The notes: generated by a model from the letters alone, not told the origin. 64,000 nucleotides of DNA from an uncultured Clostridia bacterium (GCA_930990065.1 CAKNOA010000001.1:186001-250000), one strand, 5' to 3'. Counted from the first letter of the stretch, positions 41,433-50,864 are shown. Program-made: numbers and translations.

Positions 41433-41636
41433 TTACTGTTTGGCCAGATGAGCGTTCAGTTTTTCAACCAGCACATTGGCATCCACACCATGCACCATGC
41501 AAGCTTCCGCCAGCGATTCCCCACGGGACGCCGGGCAGCCCAAGCAGTGCATACCCATTTCCAGGAAGAACGGTGCCGTCGAAGCATCCATATCCAAAAT
41601 TTCGCCGATCAGTGTATCTTTTGTGACCTGTGCCAT
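41433..41636 (-). CDS. DUF1858 redox-disulfide protein
   Basis: A 67-residue protein from 41636 (MAQVTKDTLIGEILDMD), GGAGGAAAT upstream. It is a single DUF1858 domain (hybrid-cluster-associated putative redox disulfide) with the CLGC pair in MHCLGCPASRGESLAEACMVHG. Members have a conserved CxxC thought to be redox-active; partner proteins are unknown. Confidence 0.85.
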   Translation of the reverse strand: MAQVTKDTLIGEILDMDASTAPFFLEMGMHCLGCPASRGESLAEACMVHGVDANVLVEKLNAHLAKQ

Positions 41637-41744
41637 ATTCATTTCCTCCATTTCAATTGACTGGCGGCCAAAGGTGGCCAAACCTTTATCATTATAATCT
41701 CCCGCCCGGTAGTTTGCAATACTTTCGCTTTAGGAAGATATAGA

Positions 41745-41787
41745 AAAAATCCCCCGAAAGGATTTTTCGTCCTTTCGGGGGAAAACT
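41745..41787. terminator. Bidirectional terminator between the zinc-ribbon gene and the DUF1858 gene
   Basis: CCCCCGAAAGGA (41751-41762) pairs with TCCTTTCGGGGG (41770-41781). T-runs are present on the minus strand (TTTTTTC) and, weaker, on the plus strand. Confidence 0.8.
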
Positions 41788-41809
41788 TCCGAAGAAAACG
41801 AGGGAGCTA

Positions 41810-42088
41810 TTAGCCCATTTCTCTTCTCTTTGCGAAGCATTCGCTGCAATATACAGGACGATCTTCGCGGGGCTTGAAGGGAACTTTCGCTTCTTTGCCG
41901 CAGTCAGCGCAGATAGCCGTGTACATTTCGCGGGCGGGCTTGGTGGCATTCTTACGGGCATCGCGGCAAGCCTTGCATCTCTGGGGCTCGTTTACAAAGC
42001 CCTTCGAGGCGTAGAATTCCTGTTCGCCGGCAGTGAAAACGAATTCAGCGCCGCATTCTTTGCATACCAGAGTCTTGTCTTCGTACAT
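41810..42088 (-). CDS. Double zinc-ribbon small protein
   Basis: A 92-residue protein with two zinc-binding sites: CKECG...CKACRDARK (residues 9-41) and CADCGKEAKVPFKP...CSECFAKRR (residues 60-88). It matches the small zinc-ribbon family (PF13451 type). Likely binds nucleic acid or protein; function not known. Ends just before a terminator. Confidence 0.8.
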   Translation of the reverse strand: MYEDKTLVCKECGAEFVFTAGEQEFYASKGFVNEPQRCKACRDARKNATKPAREMYTAICADCGKEAKVPFKPREDRPVYCSECFAKRREMG

Positions 42089-42197
42089 GGTGATAACCTC
42101 ACTTTGGAAAAATTATTGCCCGTAGACGGATTCGGACCGCCGCCTTTGAAAAAAGTAATCAACGCTCTGCAACCTAAGCTACCGGGGCATATATGAC

Positions 42198-42776
42198 CTA
42201 TATGGAGTCGCGCAGTTTCTTACGCGCCCGCTGCAATGCATTGTCAGCTGCTTTGGGCGAGATCTGCAATTTTTCACCGATTTGCCGGTACGTAAAGCCC
42301 TGCAAATACAGCGAAAAAATCCGCTTTTCCATATCGGTAAACTGTTCTTTCATCTTCCTGCGAATCTGCTCCGCCACCGCTTCGACCTCTACCCGGTTTT
42401 GCAGGTCATCCTCCGGCCTATTCGAAGTAAGCTGCCACTGCAAATCCGGTTCATCCAGAGAAAGAGACGTATTCAGTGTGCGCGAAGCATTCCCGCTGCC
42501 CTTTCGCACCAGCGAAATCAACCGGTTGGAAATGCAGCGCCCCGCATAGGTAGCAAACGATGCTTTTTGACCGGGCCGGAATGAATGGGCCGCTGCCAGC
42601 AATCCCAATAACCCTTCCTGCGTCCAATCATCTTCGTCAAACCCCTGCATGCGGAAACGAGCCGCAATCCGATGAACCAAATACGAATACCGGAGCAGCA
42701 CCTCTTCCGCCGCCGCCCGGTCGCCGGACCGAACGCGGGAAAAAAGCTGCTCTTCACGGTTGGCTTTCATTTCCAC
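42198..42776 (-). CDS. RNA polymerase sigma-70 family factor, SigH-like
   Basis: A 192-residue sigma factor. Region 2 is at about 25-95 (YLVHRIAARFRMQGFDEDDW, TQEGLLGLLAAAHSF, FATYAGRCISNRLISLVRK) and region 4 at about 140-190 (MEKRIFSLYLQGFTYRQIGE, SPKAADNALQRARKKL). The domain arrangement and SPKAADNALQR helix are those of SigH/Spo0H, the stationary-phase sigma that starts sporulation. The start is GTG at 42776 or ATG at 42770; both follow AGGTG. A distinct subfamily role is possible. Confidence 0.85.
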   Translation of the reverse strand: MEMKANREEQLFSRVRSGDRAAAEEVLLRYSYLVHRIAARFRMQGFDEDDWTQEGLLGLLAAAHSFRPGQKASFATYAGRCISNRLISLVRKGSGNASRTLNTSLSLDEPDLQWQLTSNRPEDDLQNRVEVEAVAEQIRRKMKEQFTDMEKRIFSLYLQGFTYRQIGEKLQISPKAADNALQRARKKLRDSI

Positions 42777-42811
42777 ACAAAGGCACCTCAGGTATAGATG
42801 AACTTAAATTG

Positions 42812-42840
42812 AGTATACACCTATAGGGGCAAAAAGTCAA
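42812..42840 (-). promoter_or_regulatory. Sigma-A promoter of the SigH-like gene
   Basis: TTGACT (42835-42840), a 17-nt spacer and TATACT (42812-42817). Confidence 0.8.
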
Positions 42841-42989
42841 TATTTATTTTTCTTTACATAAATTTCGCTTTCTCTTTCAATAATTTCCATATAAAACGAC
42901 AAATCCTATTCCGTTTTTCCTTTTCTTTTCGCCTTTTTTCTTTTATAATAAAAGGATGAAAAGTAGTTGAAAAAACGGGGTGTATTGTC

Positions 42990-44522
42990 ATGTTTACACA
43001 AGTACACAGCATAGGATTTCATGGGCTGGATGCTTTCCCGGTTCTGGTAGAAGCCGACCTATCGAATGGACTGCCGGGCTTTGAAATTGTAGGGCTGCCC
43101 GATGCTTCCGTGCGGGAATCCAAAGACCGGGTGCGGGCGGCCCTGAAAAATTGTGGCTTTACCTACCCCATGAGCCGCATTACCATGAATTTGGCCCCGG
43201 CGGATAAGAAAAAAGAGGGCCCCCTTTACGATTTGCCGCTGTTCATCGCCCTGCTGAAAGCCAGCGGCCAGCTGGACGCCTGTACCGATGACTGCCTGTT
43301 TGCCGGAGAATTGTCGCTGGCGGGAGAAGTACGCGCCATTCACGGCGTGCTGCCCATGGTGATTGCCGCCAGGGAAGCCGGATTTACCCGAATATTTGTA
43401 CCGGCTGTCAATGCGGCCGAAGGGGCCGTCGTGGAAGGGATTGAGGTATACGGCATACCCGATATCCGTGCGCTGCTGCTTCACCTGACCGGCCGGCAAC
43501 CCCTACCGGTGGCTAAGCCCCTCCCTCCAGAGGAGCAACCCGTCTGCCAAATTCCCGATTTTTCGGATGTGCGGGGACAGGCGGAAGCCAAACGCGCCCT
43601 GGAAATTGCCGCCAGCGGCGGGCACAACGTGCTGTTGATCGGCCCTCCCGGTTCGGGCAAAAGTATGCTCGCCAAGCGCCTGCCCTCTATTTTGCCCGAT
43701 ATGACGTTCGAGGAAATGCTCGAAACTACGAAAATTCATTCCATTGCCGGAACCTTGCCGCCGGGCAGCCCCCTGATTCAAACCAGGCCGTTCCGGGCCC
43801 CCCATCACACCGTTTCCCCCGCGGGGCTTTCCGGTGGCGGTACATCGCCGCGGCCGGGCGAAATCTCGCTGGCCCATAACGGCGTACTGTTTTTGGATGA
43901 ATTACCGGAATTTAGCCGCAGCGCCATGGAAGTGCTACGCCAACCTATCGAAGACGGGGTGGTCACGATTTCCCGAGTAAACGGCACCATCACGTACCCC
44001 TGTTCTGTGATGCTAGTAGCGGCCATGAACCCCTGCCCCTGCGGGTATTTTGGGCACCCTACCCGGCCGTGTACCTGTTCCTCCCAGCAGGTGAACCGCT
44101 ATTTATCCCGGGTATCCGGCCCGTTGCTGGACCGGCTGGATTTGCACATTGAAGTGCCGCCGGTGGAATTTGACGAACTTTCGTCCCATACACCTTCGGA
44201 ATCTTCCCGGGAGATCCGGGCCCGGGTCAATCGGGCCCGTGCCATTCAGCATGAGCGTTTTCAGGGTACAACTATCACCTGTAATGCCCGCATGGGTGCC
44301 GGGGAACTGCGCACCTGCTGTCCTTTACACGACAAAGCCCGGTTGCTCTTGCGCAGCGCTTTTGACCGTATGGGGCTTTCAGCCCGGGCGTACGATCGGG
44401 TACTAAAAGTCGCGCGTACCATCGCCGATTTGGATCAATCTGAGGTAATCCAGCCCGCCCACGTGGCCGAAGCGGTGCAGTACCGCAGCCTGGACCGCAA
44501 GTACTGGTCCCGGGAACTGTAA
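42990..44522 (+). CDS. YifB/ComM-family Mg-chelatase-like AAA+ ATPase
   Basis: A 510-residue protein. An N-terminal Lon-protease-like S5 fold domain (1-185; [20 protein letters not shown]) is followed by the Mg-chelatase AAA+ domain with Walker [21 protein letters not shown], Walker [23 protein letters not shown], and a C-terminal helical domain. ComM is a helicase promoting branch migration during natural transformation in Gram-negatives; the role in Firmicutes is less clear. A TATAAT lies at 42944. Confidence 0.92.
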   Translation: MFTQVHSIGFHGLDAFPVLVEADLSNGLPGFEIVGLPDASVRESKDRVRAALKNCGFTYPMSRITMNLAPADKKKEGPLYDLPLFIALLKASGQLDACTDDCLFAGELSLAGEVRAIHGVLPMVIAAREAGFTRIFVPAVNAAEGAVVEGIEVYGIPDIRALLLHLTGRQPLPVAKPLPPEEQPVCQIPDFSDVRGQAEAKRALEIAASGGHNVLLIGPPGSGKSMLAKRLPSILPDMTFEEMLETTKIHSIAGTLPPGSPLIQTRPFRAPHHTVSPAGLSGGGTSPRPGEISLAHNGVLFLDELPEFSRSAMEVLRQPIEDGVVTISRVNGTITYPCSVMLVAAMNPCPCGYFGHPTRPCTCSSQQVNRYLSRVSGPLLDRLDLHIEVPPVEFDELSSHTPSESSREIRARVNRARAIQHERFQGTTITCNARMGAGELRTCCPLHDKARLLLRSAFDRMGLSARAYDRVLKVARTIADLDQSEVIQPAHVAEAVQYRSLDRKYWSREL

Positions 44523-44530
44523 CAAACCGA

Positions 44531-44570
44531 TAAAAAAGCCTGTCCCGGTTCTGATACCGAAACAGGCTTT
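44531..44570. terminator. Terminator between yifB and the AlkD-like gene
   Basis: AAAAGCCTGT and ACAGGCTTTT arms with inner pairing GGT/ACC and T-runs on both strands. Confidence 0.75.
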
Positions 44571-44572
44571 TC

Positions 44573-45289
44573 TTATTTTTCTTTTTCCCTGCGCAGGGCC
44601 CGCAGGACTTCTTTTTCTTCTTTGGAAATGCGCCGGCTCTCGATGGCCTTTTGAATGGCTTTCTGGCGCACCCACTCATCTAGCTTTTGGCCCTTTAGAT
44701 ACGGCCATATGGTCTCCGGCTGCTTACATAGGGCCGTTGCGAAATACCAAGCTGCCATCATATTGACGTAGTATTCCTGCGACCGGACGGCCGCTACCCA
44801 TTCGGGCATAACAGGGTCAAAAAAATCATCTAAATATTCGCTGAGCAATACCCCTATGCCAAACCGCACAGTATAGGGATGGTCGCTTTTCATCCATTGG
44901 TGGGCTTGAGCGGGCAGTTCCTTCGGGTGCGTATGAAACACCCGCGGGTGCATCATATCACAGGTAGCCCAGTTATCCACAAACGGCAAAAACTGGTCAA
45001 GGGCCTGGACACACGCTTCATAGGAGGGGATTTTTTCAATCAAACAGGCGTGCAGATTATTTTCGTCATAATACCGGTGCGGCAGCTGTTGCATAAAAGC
45101 GGCTGCCTGCTCGGTGTTGTGCAGCTGGGCGGCTAATTTGCGCACCTCCGGCACACGCACCCCCAGTACCGTTTCGGGCGCCACCGTGGGGATTAACCGG
45201 CACTGAAAATCACGGTAGGAGGCATCGGCCTGCTCTTGAAGAGCTTCTAATACCGTTTTTTCTTCGAACCATTTATGATGTTCTCCCAT
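44573..45289 (-). CDS. AlkD-like DNA alkylation repair protein
   Basis: A 238-residue HEAT-repeat protein from 45289 (MGEHHKWFEEKTVLEAL), AGGGAGAA upstream. It matches the DNA_alkylation family: VRVPEVRKLA, DNWATCDMM, VRFGIGVLLSEYLD, YYVNMMAAWYFATAL. AlkD members excise N3- and N7-alkylated bases without base flipping. Its start lies inside the 3' end of the histidine kinase gene (17-bp overlap), so it is read from the two-component operon. Confidence 0.88.
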   Translation of the reverse strand: MGEHHKWFEEKTVLEALQEQADASYRDFQCRLIPTVAPETVLGVRVPEVRKLAAQLHNTEQAAAFMQQLPHRYYDENNLHACLIEKIPSYEACVQALDQFLPFVDNWATCDMMHPRVFHTHPKELPAQAHQWMKSDHPYTVRFGIGVLLSEYLDDFFDPVMPEWVAAVRSQEYYVNMMAAWYFATALCKQPETIWPYLKGQKLDEWVRQKAIQKAIESRRISKEEKEVLRALRREKEK

Positions 45290-46658
45290 GACATTCTCCC
45301 TCCTGATTTCCGCCTCCCGCTGGTTTACTGCACAAAAATACCAAGGACGTAAATTGCCCATCGTGGCATTCAACCCGCATGACACCGTTATACTTTTCGG
45401 CTACGGCCTGTATGCTGGTAAGTCCTATTCCGTGACGGCGTCCATCTTCCTTTTTGCTGGTCATCATATGTCCATCGAGCGGAATAGGATTCTTTTGAAC
45501 CGGATTGATCACTTTCAGAAAAATCATTTTCTCCGTCTGCATCCAGATGGAAACCCGGATCCACTTTTCTTTATTGGTCAGTTGCCGGCAGGCTTCTATG
45601 GCATTTTCCAGCTGGTTTGAGAGAACGGCGCAGAGATCCGACGGCTCAATATTCGGCATTTGGGGGATATTCACCCGATAGGTAAACCGGATGCCCTCAT
45701 GTTTTGCTTCCGCCGCTTTGCAATTGATAATGGCATCGATCACATGGCAGCCGCTTTGGCAGGTGGGCCCCTCCACCGAAACCTTTTCCAGCAAGGAATC
45801 GATATACTGTTCGGTACCTGCATCATTCCCTTCGTGCGCCAACTGCCGCAGTACCACCAAGTGATGGTGAAAATCGTGGGTTTCTTTTGCATAGGCACGC
45901 TGCTTGTCGTACAGATGCTGGTAGTTTTCCGCCATCATGCGGTTGGTTAAATCGAATAGATCATTGCGGTATTTCTGTGCTTTATACCGGTCGGACAGAT
46001 AAAAAATCACGATAAGGGCCACAAGACATAACAGCGAGAAAACCCACAACGCAATCACCGCCGTGCGCAGAGAAAAGTTGCTTTCCCTGGCGATCATGGA
46101 AAACAGCGTCGACGTAACCGCATACAAACAGGCACTAACCGGAAGTAACCGGCAACAGAATTTACGGCTTACCGGCCGAAGCTGTGCCAAGGGTCGGCGC
46201 AGAACCATATACAAAAGCAGATCGGCCCCTTTATCCACACATAAAAACAACGTGCGCTGCCATCCGGGCTCCATCAGAATGGCAAAAGTCTGGGCTGTAT
46301 CGTGTCCGGGAAACCCAATGACACCAATGGTAAACGCCAACACATAATCCAATGTATGAATGACAAAATACGTAATCACACAGGCCGTAGCCCGCAAAAG
46401 CCAGTTCCCGCTGGACGTAACCCCGGTAATTAGTACGACACCCACCATAGCAACAAAAATGGTAAAAAAGGAAAACGCGCTGATTTGATTCAGCCCGGTA
46501 ATGAGCAACGTCATTAGCAGAGACGCCATGACCAGTACCCACCGGTACACGACCCGTTCCAAGCGTCTTTGGGCAATTTGTGTAACCGTATGAATGGCCA
46601 CCAGACTTTCTATCATGGTGGCCAACATTTCAATCAGCAGTTCCGGATGGCCCATCAT
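45273..46658 (-). CDS. AgrC-like GHKL sensor histidine kinase
   Basis: A 461-residue protein. The start at 46658 (MMGHPELLIEMLATM) is chosen because its ATG overlaps the TGA of the response-regulator gene. Six to seven hydrophobic helices cover residues 15-215, then a coiled dimerisation region with the phospho-accepting His in KETHDFHHHL, then the GHKL ATPase domain (SNQLENAIEAC; GIGLTSIQAVAEKYNG). This is the layout of peptide-sensing AgrC/ComD-type kinases. No agrB/agrD-like gene is visible nearby, so the signal is unknown. Confidence 0.88.
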   Translation of the reverse strand: MMGHPELLIEMLATMIESLVAIHTVTQIAQRRLERVVYRWVLVMASLLMTLLITGLNQISAFSFFTIFVAMVGVVLITGVTSSGNWLLRATACVITYFVIHTLDYVLAFTIGVIGFPGHDTAQTFAILMEPGWQRTLFLCVDKGADLLLYMVLRRPLAQLRPVSRKFCCRLLPVSACLYAVTSTLFSMIARESNFSLRTAVIALWVFSLLCLVALIVIFYLSDRYKAQKYRNDLFDLTNRMMAENYQHLYDKQRAYAKETHDFHHHLVVLRQLAHEGNDAGTEQYIDSLLEKVSVEGPTCQSGCHVIDAIINCKAAEAKHEGIRFTYRVNIPQMPNIEPSDLCAVLSNQLENAIEACRQLTNKEKWIRVSIWMQTEKMIFLKVINPVQKNPIPLDGHMMTSKKEDGRRHGIGLTSIQAVAEKYNGVMRVECHDGQFTSLVFLCSKPAGGGNQEGECHGRTS

Positions 46659-47383
46659 ACAGCCGTACCCCAAAGCGACAGGATTCGGCCCTTTACTTGG
46701 GCCATCAATTTCCGGCTGATGGGAAGGCGTTCCCCATTTTTGAGGATCAACTCGGCGCCAGACACCTGCAGCACATAATCGATATTGACAAAATAACTGC
46801 GTTCAATCCGGATGAACCGCTCGTCATGAAGCTGGTCCATCAGTTCCTGCAAACCGTGGTTATCGCGAATCACGCCCATACGATTGGTTACAATTTCCAG
46901 CGACCGCAGCACCCGGTGTACATACATGATTTCATGGTACGGAATCCGAACGGCATCGGTATAATGATACAGAGTCAGATAGGTCGCTTCCCTTGCTTTG
47001 GCTAAGCGGAAGGCATCTTCCAGTGCTTCCGGCAATGTTTCTTCCATACGCATTTTGGGTACATACCGCAAAGCCCGCACTTTGTACCCTTCGATCGCGT
47101 ATTTTAAGTGCGATGTCAATAACAATATCAACGCATCCGGTTCACTTTGACGGATTTCCCTGGCGAGTTCTAAACCATTTTTTTGACCGGGCATCTCCAC
47201 ATCCAAGAGATAGATATCAAAAGGAGATGTAGCCAATATCTGGTTTTGCAGAACATGGCCGTGCGAAAACAGATCCACCGTATAGGGTTCTCCCGCGTGG
47301 TGGTTCCGCATAAAGGCATCAATCAGTTTCTTCGTTTCCTGCAGAGCCCGTGCCTCATCATCACAAATGGCATACCGAATCAC
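46655..47383 (-). CDS. LytTR-family response regulator (AgrA-like)
   Basis: A 242-residue protein. The receiver domain (1-125) shows the acidic pocket ICDDE and phospho-acceptor Asp in YLLDVEMPG. The LytTR DNA-binding domain (about 140-240) contains EIMYVHRVLRSLEIVT and FIRIERSYFVNIDYVLQV. It pairs with the overlapping AgrC-like kinase. LytTR proteins bind paired imperfect 9-bp repeats. An ACAGTTCCAG half-site lies upstream (near 47555); I did not find a clear second one. Confidence 0.9.
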   Translation of the reverse strand: MIRYAICDDEARALQETKKLIDAFMRNHHAGEPYTVDLFSHGHVLQNQILATSPFDIYLLDVEMPGQKNGLELAREIRQSEPDALILLLTSHLKYAIEGYKVRALRYVPKMRMEETLPEALEDAFRLAKAREATYLTLYHYTDAVRIPYHEIMYVHRVLRSLEIVTNRMGVIRDNHGLQELMDQLHDERFIRIERSYFVNIDYVLQVSGAELILKNGERLPISRKLMAQVKGRILSLWGTAV

Positions 47384-47567
47384 AGGTCGTTCACACCCTT
47401 TTCCTCATCTTCGTTGGTGACGGCGCCATGCCAAAAGATCCCCCTCGACAGAATTCCCCTCTTTTCGCAGGCAGGCCGCTTTTATTCCCTCTTCTGATCC
47501 TTTATTATAGCATAAAACAGGGATTATAGTATATTTTTTTAGCACATTTCTGGAACTGTCTTAAACA

Positions 47568-47606
47568 AAAAACCTACCGTATAAAAAACGGTAGGCTTTT
47601 TTATGC
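47568..47606. terminator. Bidirectional terminator between the GyrI-like gene and the LytTR operon
   Basis: CCTACCGT (47573-47580) pairs with ACGGTAGG (47588-47595); A/T runs flank both sides. Confidence 0.8.
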
Positions 47607-48251
47607 TTATTTTTCCATATGTACTGGATGAAGAGGAATCCGAATCACGGTTTTTTGGTTTTCTGGCCGGGTGCGGCGGGCATCGGTAAGATATATTTCA
47701 TGGTGATAGCGTCCATTTGCAAAGTCCGGCACATATCCCTGCTCCTTGGCCGCTTGCACCATCCACTGAACCGTAGTGGGTTCCTGATCATATGGCCCTA
47801 TGTGCATGCACTGTACACACAGCCCTTCCTTATAGGAGAAAAATACCACCTTTGCACAATCGATCCGTTTTTTCCGCGATGCCTCGTCTCTTGCCCACTC
47901 AAACACGTCTTTTGTCACAAATTCCGGCAACCGAATCAGGGAAATCCACTGGAAAGTCTCTTTGTGCGTATAATCCACACCCGGTACGCCATCCTGCCAC
48001 CAAATCCCCTCCAGCGGCGGCACGACAAAATCAAAATAGCCTTCCAGCTTTTTGGCGCCCATTTTGCTCATCTTGATTGTATAGGCCGTTCCATACAACA
48101 GCGCTATGGATTCCTTGTAAGCTCCCTGTTCCTCATTGGGGTCGCCCTGGCCGCGTACAGCCAGAAAATTCATAGAAGGAATGGTGATCATGTGCGGTTT
48201 TTTCGGTGGTACATAGAATTCTTTGTACGCCTTTTTATAGTCAAAAGCCAC
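47607..48251 (-). CDS. GyrI-like small-molecule-binding domain protein
   Basis: A 214-residue protein starting with GTG at 48251 (VAFDYKKAYKEFYVPPKKPH), AAAGGAG upstream. It belongs to the GyrI-like SHS2-duplication family: ITIPSMNFLAVRGQGDPNE at the N-terminus and CVQCMHIGPYDQEP and GRYHHEIYLTDARR near the C-terminus. These stand-alone proteins bind or hydrolyse small molecules. It ends the operon WYL regulator, YjbR-DUF3795, GyrI-like. Confidence 0.88.
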   Translation of the reverse strand: MAFDYKKAYKEFYVPPKKPHMITIPSMNFLAVRGQGDPNEEQGAYKESIALLYGTAYTIKMSKMGAKKLEGYFDFVVPPLEGIWWQDGVPGVDYTHKETFQWISLIRLPEFVTKDVFEWARDEASRKKRIDCAKVVFFSYKEGLCVQCMHIGPYDQEPTTVQWMVQAAKEQGYVPDFANGRYHHEIYLTDARRTRPENQKTVIRIPLHPVHMEK

Positions 48252-48253
48252 GG

Positions 48254-48883
48254 TTACAACTCCTTTAGATTTTGCATTCGTTCCTGGATCGATTGTTCGA
48301 ATGCCTGGGGGGAAAGCTGCGGATCGCGGGTCAAATTCCATATATCACAAGGCATCTCTGCACAGCTAGCACAAGTTACATACCGGTGCTTCTGCACGGA
48401 ACAGGCGTAAAGGGGGCATGCTTTCCCTGCCGGTGCATGGAATACCCGGCCCCTACTTTCATTGCAGCCCTCACAGTCCTTATGGTAAAAAGGACAGGGT
48501 CCACAATCCGTTCCGCAGCAGCTGAGATGCAAAATTTCGCGCTGCTGCTTTTTACTGAATCCCTGCAACATCAGCCGATACGCCCTATCGAGCAAGTCAC
48601 GCACAAGGTCATCGGGCACGGCGCCGTCTGGTTTTATTGAAATCCAGGTGCGCTTGTCGGAATAATATCCCGGCAGAATATCCGCATACTGTTCTTGCAA
48701 AAATTTGGCTTCCACCGGATCGGCCTTCAGGTTGATATAGTAGGGCTGGTTCTGTTTATCGAAACAAATAGCGGCAAACATTTTCCCGCCAATTTGATAC
48801 CGAATCCAGTTCCAAACGGGTTGGAAATCTTTGGTGACACAGCGCTTCTTACACAAATACGAATCCAGCCATGTATATCGCAT
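48254..48883 (-). CDS. MmcQ/YjbR-DUF3795 fusion protein
   Basis: A 209-residue protein. Residues 1-120 match the MmcQ/YjbR domain (CyaY-like fold; ICFDKQNQPYYINLKADPVE, GYYSDKRTWISIKPDG). Residues 120-185 form a Cys-rich DUF3795-type domain with CCGTDCGPCPFYHKDCEGC and CASCAEMPC, likely binding zinc or iron. The two domains are usually separate proteins. It lies 3 nt after the WYL regulator and 2 nt before the GyrI-like gene. Confidence 0.8.
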   Translation of the reverse strand: MRYTWLDSYLCKKRCVTKDFQPVWNWIRYQIGGKMFAAICFDKQNQPYYINLKADPVEAKFLQEQYADILPGYYSDKRTWISIKPDGAVPDDLVRDLLDRAYRLMLQGFSKKQQREILHLSCCGTDCGPCPFYHKDCEGCNESRGRVFHAPAGKACPLYACSVQKHRYVTCASCAEMPCDIWNLTRDPQLSPQAFEQSIQERMQNLKEL

Positions 48884-48886
48884 GCT

Positions 48887-49798
48887 TTACCCCTCCTGAT
48901 AATTATTTCGCATTCTTTCCAGTGTCTTCGTAAGCTTTTGCCGCAGTTCGTCCGGTTCCAGTAAAACCACTTTATCCTGAAACGTGAAAAGCCAGGCCAA
49001 TACATTTTCGGCATCGGTATAATCGGCACGAAACAGAAGTTTGCCGTCCGGCTGCTCATCAAAACAATCTGTCCCAAACTCTTCGACCAACCGCCATTTA
49101 CACGTGGCATCAAACAGTGCTTTCACCCGAATACCGCCCGGGAAAATCCGCTCATTGCGAAGGTCCGGCAAAGGGACGGCCCGCGGCGGGAAATTGGCTG
49201 CCAGGGAAAGCCCCTGCATACGGTTTAATTTAAATAACCGGTAGTCGTCCCTCTCTTTGCAGTACCCCCATACATACCAATTGCCCCATCGAAAGATCAG
49301 GTAGTATGGTTCGATCACCCGCCGGCTTTCCCCTTTTGGCGCATAGTACAAAAACGATACCGTACGGTGTTCCTCCATGGCTTTGCGGATCTGTTCGATT
49401 TTGGGGGCCAGTGACTCCTTGTACCAGGACGCCAAATCGATCAAAATATTGGTGTCCCCTGGCACCAAAGTGGAACCTCCCGCGGACAGTTTTTCCATCA
49501 ATTGTGCCACCCGGTTGGTACCGCTCACGCTATCCAGGCTGCGCAGTCCCGCTAAGATTGCTTGCATATCCTCCGAAGTCAGCAAGGTGCGGTCGATTTT
49601 GTACCCCTCCATGATGGAAATGCCGCCGTTTTGCCCTTGGCTTGTCACGATCGGAATCCCGGCTTTGCATAGCGCTTCGATATCCCGGTTAATGGTGCGG
49701 CGGGACACCTCAAATTTTTCGGCTAAAAGCGGCGCCGTTGTTTTTTCCTTTTGCAGCAGGATCGAAAGAATCCCAATTAGCCGGTCAATTTTCATCAT
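48887..49798 (-). CDS. YafY/DeoR-type WYL-domain transcriptional regulator
   Basis: A 303-residue regulator from 49798 (MMKIDRLIGILSIL), GAAAGGGG upstream. The N-terminal HTH (LAEKFEVSRRTINRDIEALC) is followed by a WYL domain at about 140-215 (VSFLYYAPKGESRRVIEPYY, WYVWGYCKERDDYRLFKLNR) and a C-terminal WCX domain. WYL domains bind nucleotides or other ligands. It heads an operon with YjbR-DUF3795 and GyrI-like genes, which suggests a small-molecule response unit. Confidence 0.9.
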   Translation of the reverse strand: MMKIDRLIGILSILLQKEKTTAPLLAEKFEVSRRTINRDIEALCKAGIPIVTSQGQNGGISIMEGYKIDRTLLTSEDMQAILAGLRSLDSVSGTNRVAQLMEKLSAGGSTLVPGDTNILIDLASWYKESLAPKIEQIRKAMEEHRTVSFLYYAPKGESRRVIEPYYLIFRWGNWYVWGYCKERDDYRLFKLNRMQGLSLAANFPPRAVPLPDLRNERIFPGGIRVKALFDATCKWRLVEEFGTDCFDEQPDGKLLFRADYTDAENVLAWLFTFQDKVVLLEPDELRQKLTKTLERMRNNYQEG

Positions 49799-50249
49799 CT
49801 TCGCCCCTTTCTTTATATACCAAGTATAAGGGAGCAAACAAGACAACAGCCTGTCCTGTTTTTTCGTGGCAAGCTGTTGTCTTATACTGTAAACATTTAC
49901 TAGGCAAGGTGCTGGGGGTACACAGCGATTTCTTTTTCTTCTCCCATTGGTTTTCCCTCCACTGTCAGTATGCTGTATGTCACACACGACTGTCAATAGC
50001 ATACAAAAGAAATCTATACGGTTTGCAAGGAACCACCGTTTACAAAAAGCAAAATGTTCCCTTCAAAAATTGCATATTGTCATTTCCTCTTATTGAAAAC
50101 ACAAGGTACGTTTTGTCTCATCGGGTAACAAAAAGCCGCCGGAAGGCTCCCCCACGGGGAGGCTCTTCCAACGGCTTTTTTTACGACTTTATCGTTTTTC
50201 TAACGGATGCACCTACCGGCATCGTGTTCCCGGCCCTCGATATAGGCTG
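49799..50249. other. Intergenic region upstream of the WYL regulator
   Basis: Near the regulator: a palindrome TATAC-CAA-GTATA (49816-49828) overlapping a probable -10 on the minus strand, and a hairpin AGACAACAGC/GCTGTTGTCT (49841-49850, 49873-49882). At the right end (50131-50186) is a large terminator for the DUF1349 gene. The stretch 49900-50130 shows nothing recognisable. Confidence 0.5.
50131..50186 (-). terminator. Terminator of the ROK operon
   Basis: AAAAAGCCG and CGGCTTTTT outer arms with inner CTCCCC/GGGGAG; T-runs on both strands. Confidence 0.8.
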
Positions 50250-50864
50250 TCAACCCTCTTCGTCGGGGGCCTGTCCATCATGGGCCAGCCATTTGCATTC
50301 GGTCAGTTCCATATGGGTAAAGACCGCACGGAACGAAGAATCTTCCGGGCTGCAGGCATAAACGCCAAACCGGATGTCTTTTTTGCCTTCTAACAGATGG
50401 CAGATCCGCATTTGATGGAAGGCTTCGCCGTCCTCGGAACACTCGACGCAAAAATCATCCTCCCGGCGGCTGAGGCGGTACCACATGGATTTCACACCGG
50501 CACTGATTTCCGTGGTGGCCCAATCGGAATAACCGTGGTTGGTCACCACGCTGCCCAAGTGCTGGAACCGGTCGTTCTCATATTCAATGGAAGCTTTGAG
50601 CCAGTTTTCGCTGTCCAAGTACAGCACAACCCCGCACTGATCAAACCGGTGTTTGCTTTCGGCAAAATCGGTCTTGACCACAAAGGAAAAGTAGGGTTCC
50701 GATGTACTCATCTGTAAAACGGGTGCATTATCATTGCGGAAATGATAATACGTTCTTTGCCACAAATCCGTCTTAGGGGCTGTGGTGATCTCAATTTTCT
50801 CCGGCGTGATCGTAAAATCTTTCGGTTCTCTGGTCCACGTTAGCTGCGTCACATCAAATTTCAT
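50250..50864 (-). CDS. DUF1349 concanavalin-like protein
   Basis: A 204-residue protein from 50864 (MKFDVTQLTWTREPKDF), GGGAGGAC upstream. It belongs to the DUF1349/YnaI-like beta-sandwich family: TDLWQRTYYHFRNDNAPVLQ, KHRFDQCGVVLYLDSENWLK, VTNHGYSDWATTEI, RFGVYACSP. Function unknown, often near sugar genes. Its start is inside the end of the acetyltransferase gene. Confidence 0.85.
   Translation of the reverse strand: MKFDVTQLTWTREPKDFTITPEKIEITTAPKTDLWQRTYYHFRNDNAPVLQMSTSEPYFSFVVKTDFAESKHRFDQCGVVLYLDSENWLKASIEYENDRFQHLGSVVTNHGYSDWATTEISAGVKSMWYRLSRREDDFCVECSEDGEAFHQMRICHLLEGKKDIRFGVYACSPEDSSFRAVFTHMELTECKWLAHDGQAPDEEG

Noticed and set aside
49841-49882. Hairpin AGACAACAGC/GCTGTTGTCT as a terminator
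   Set aside because: No T-run on the relevant side and a 22-nt loop; left as an unexplained inverted repeat.
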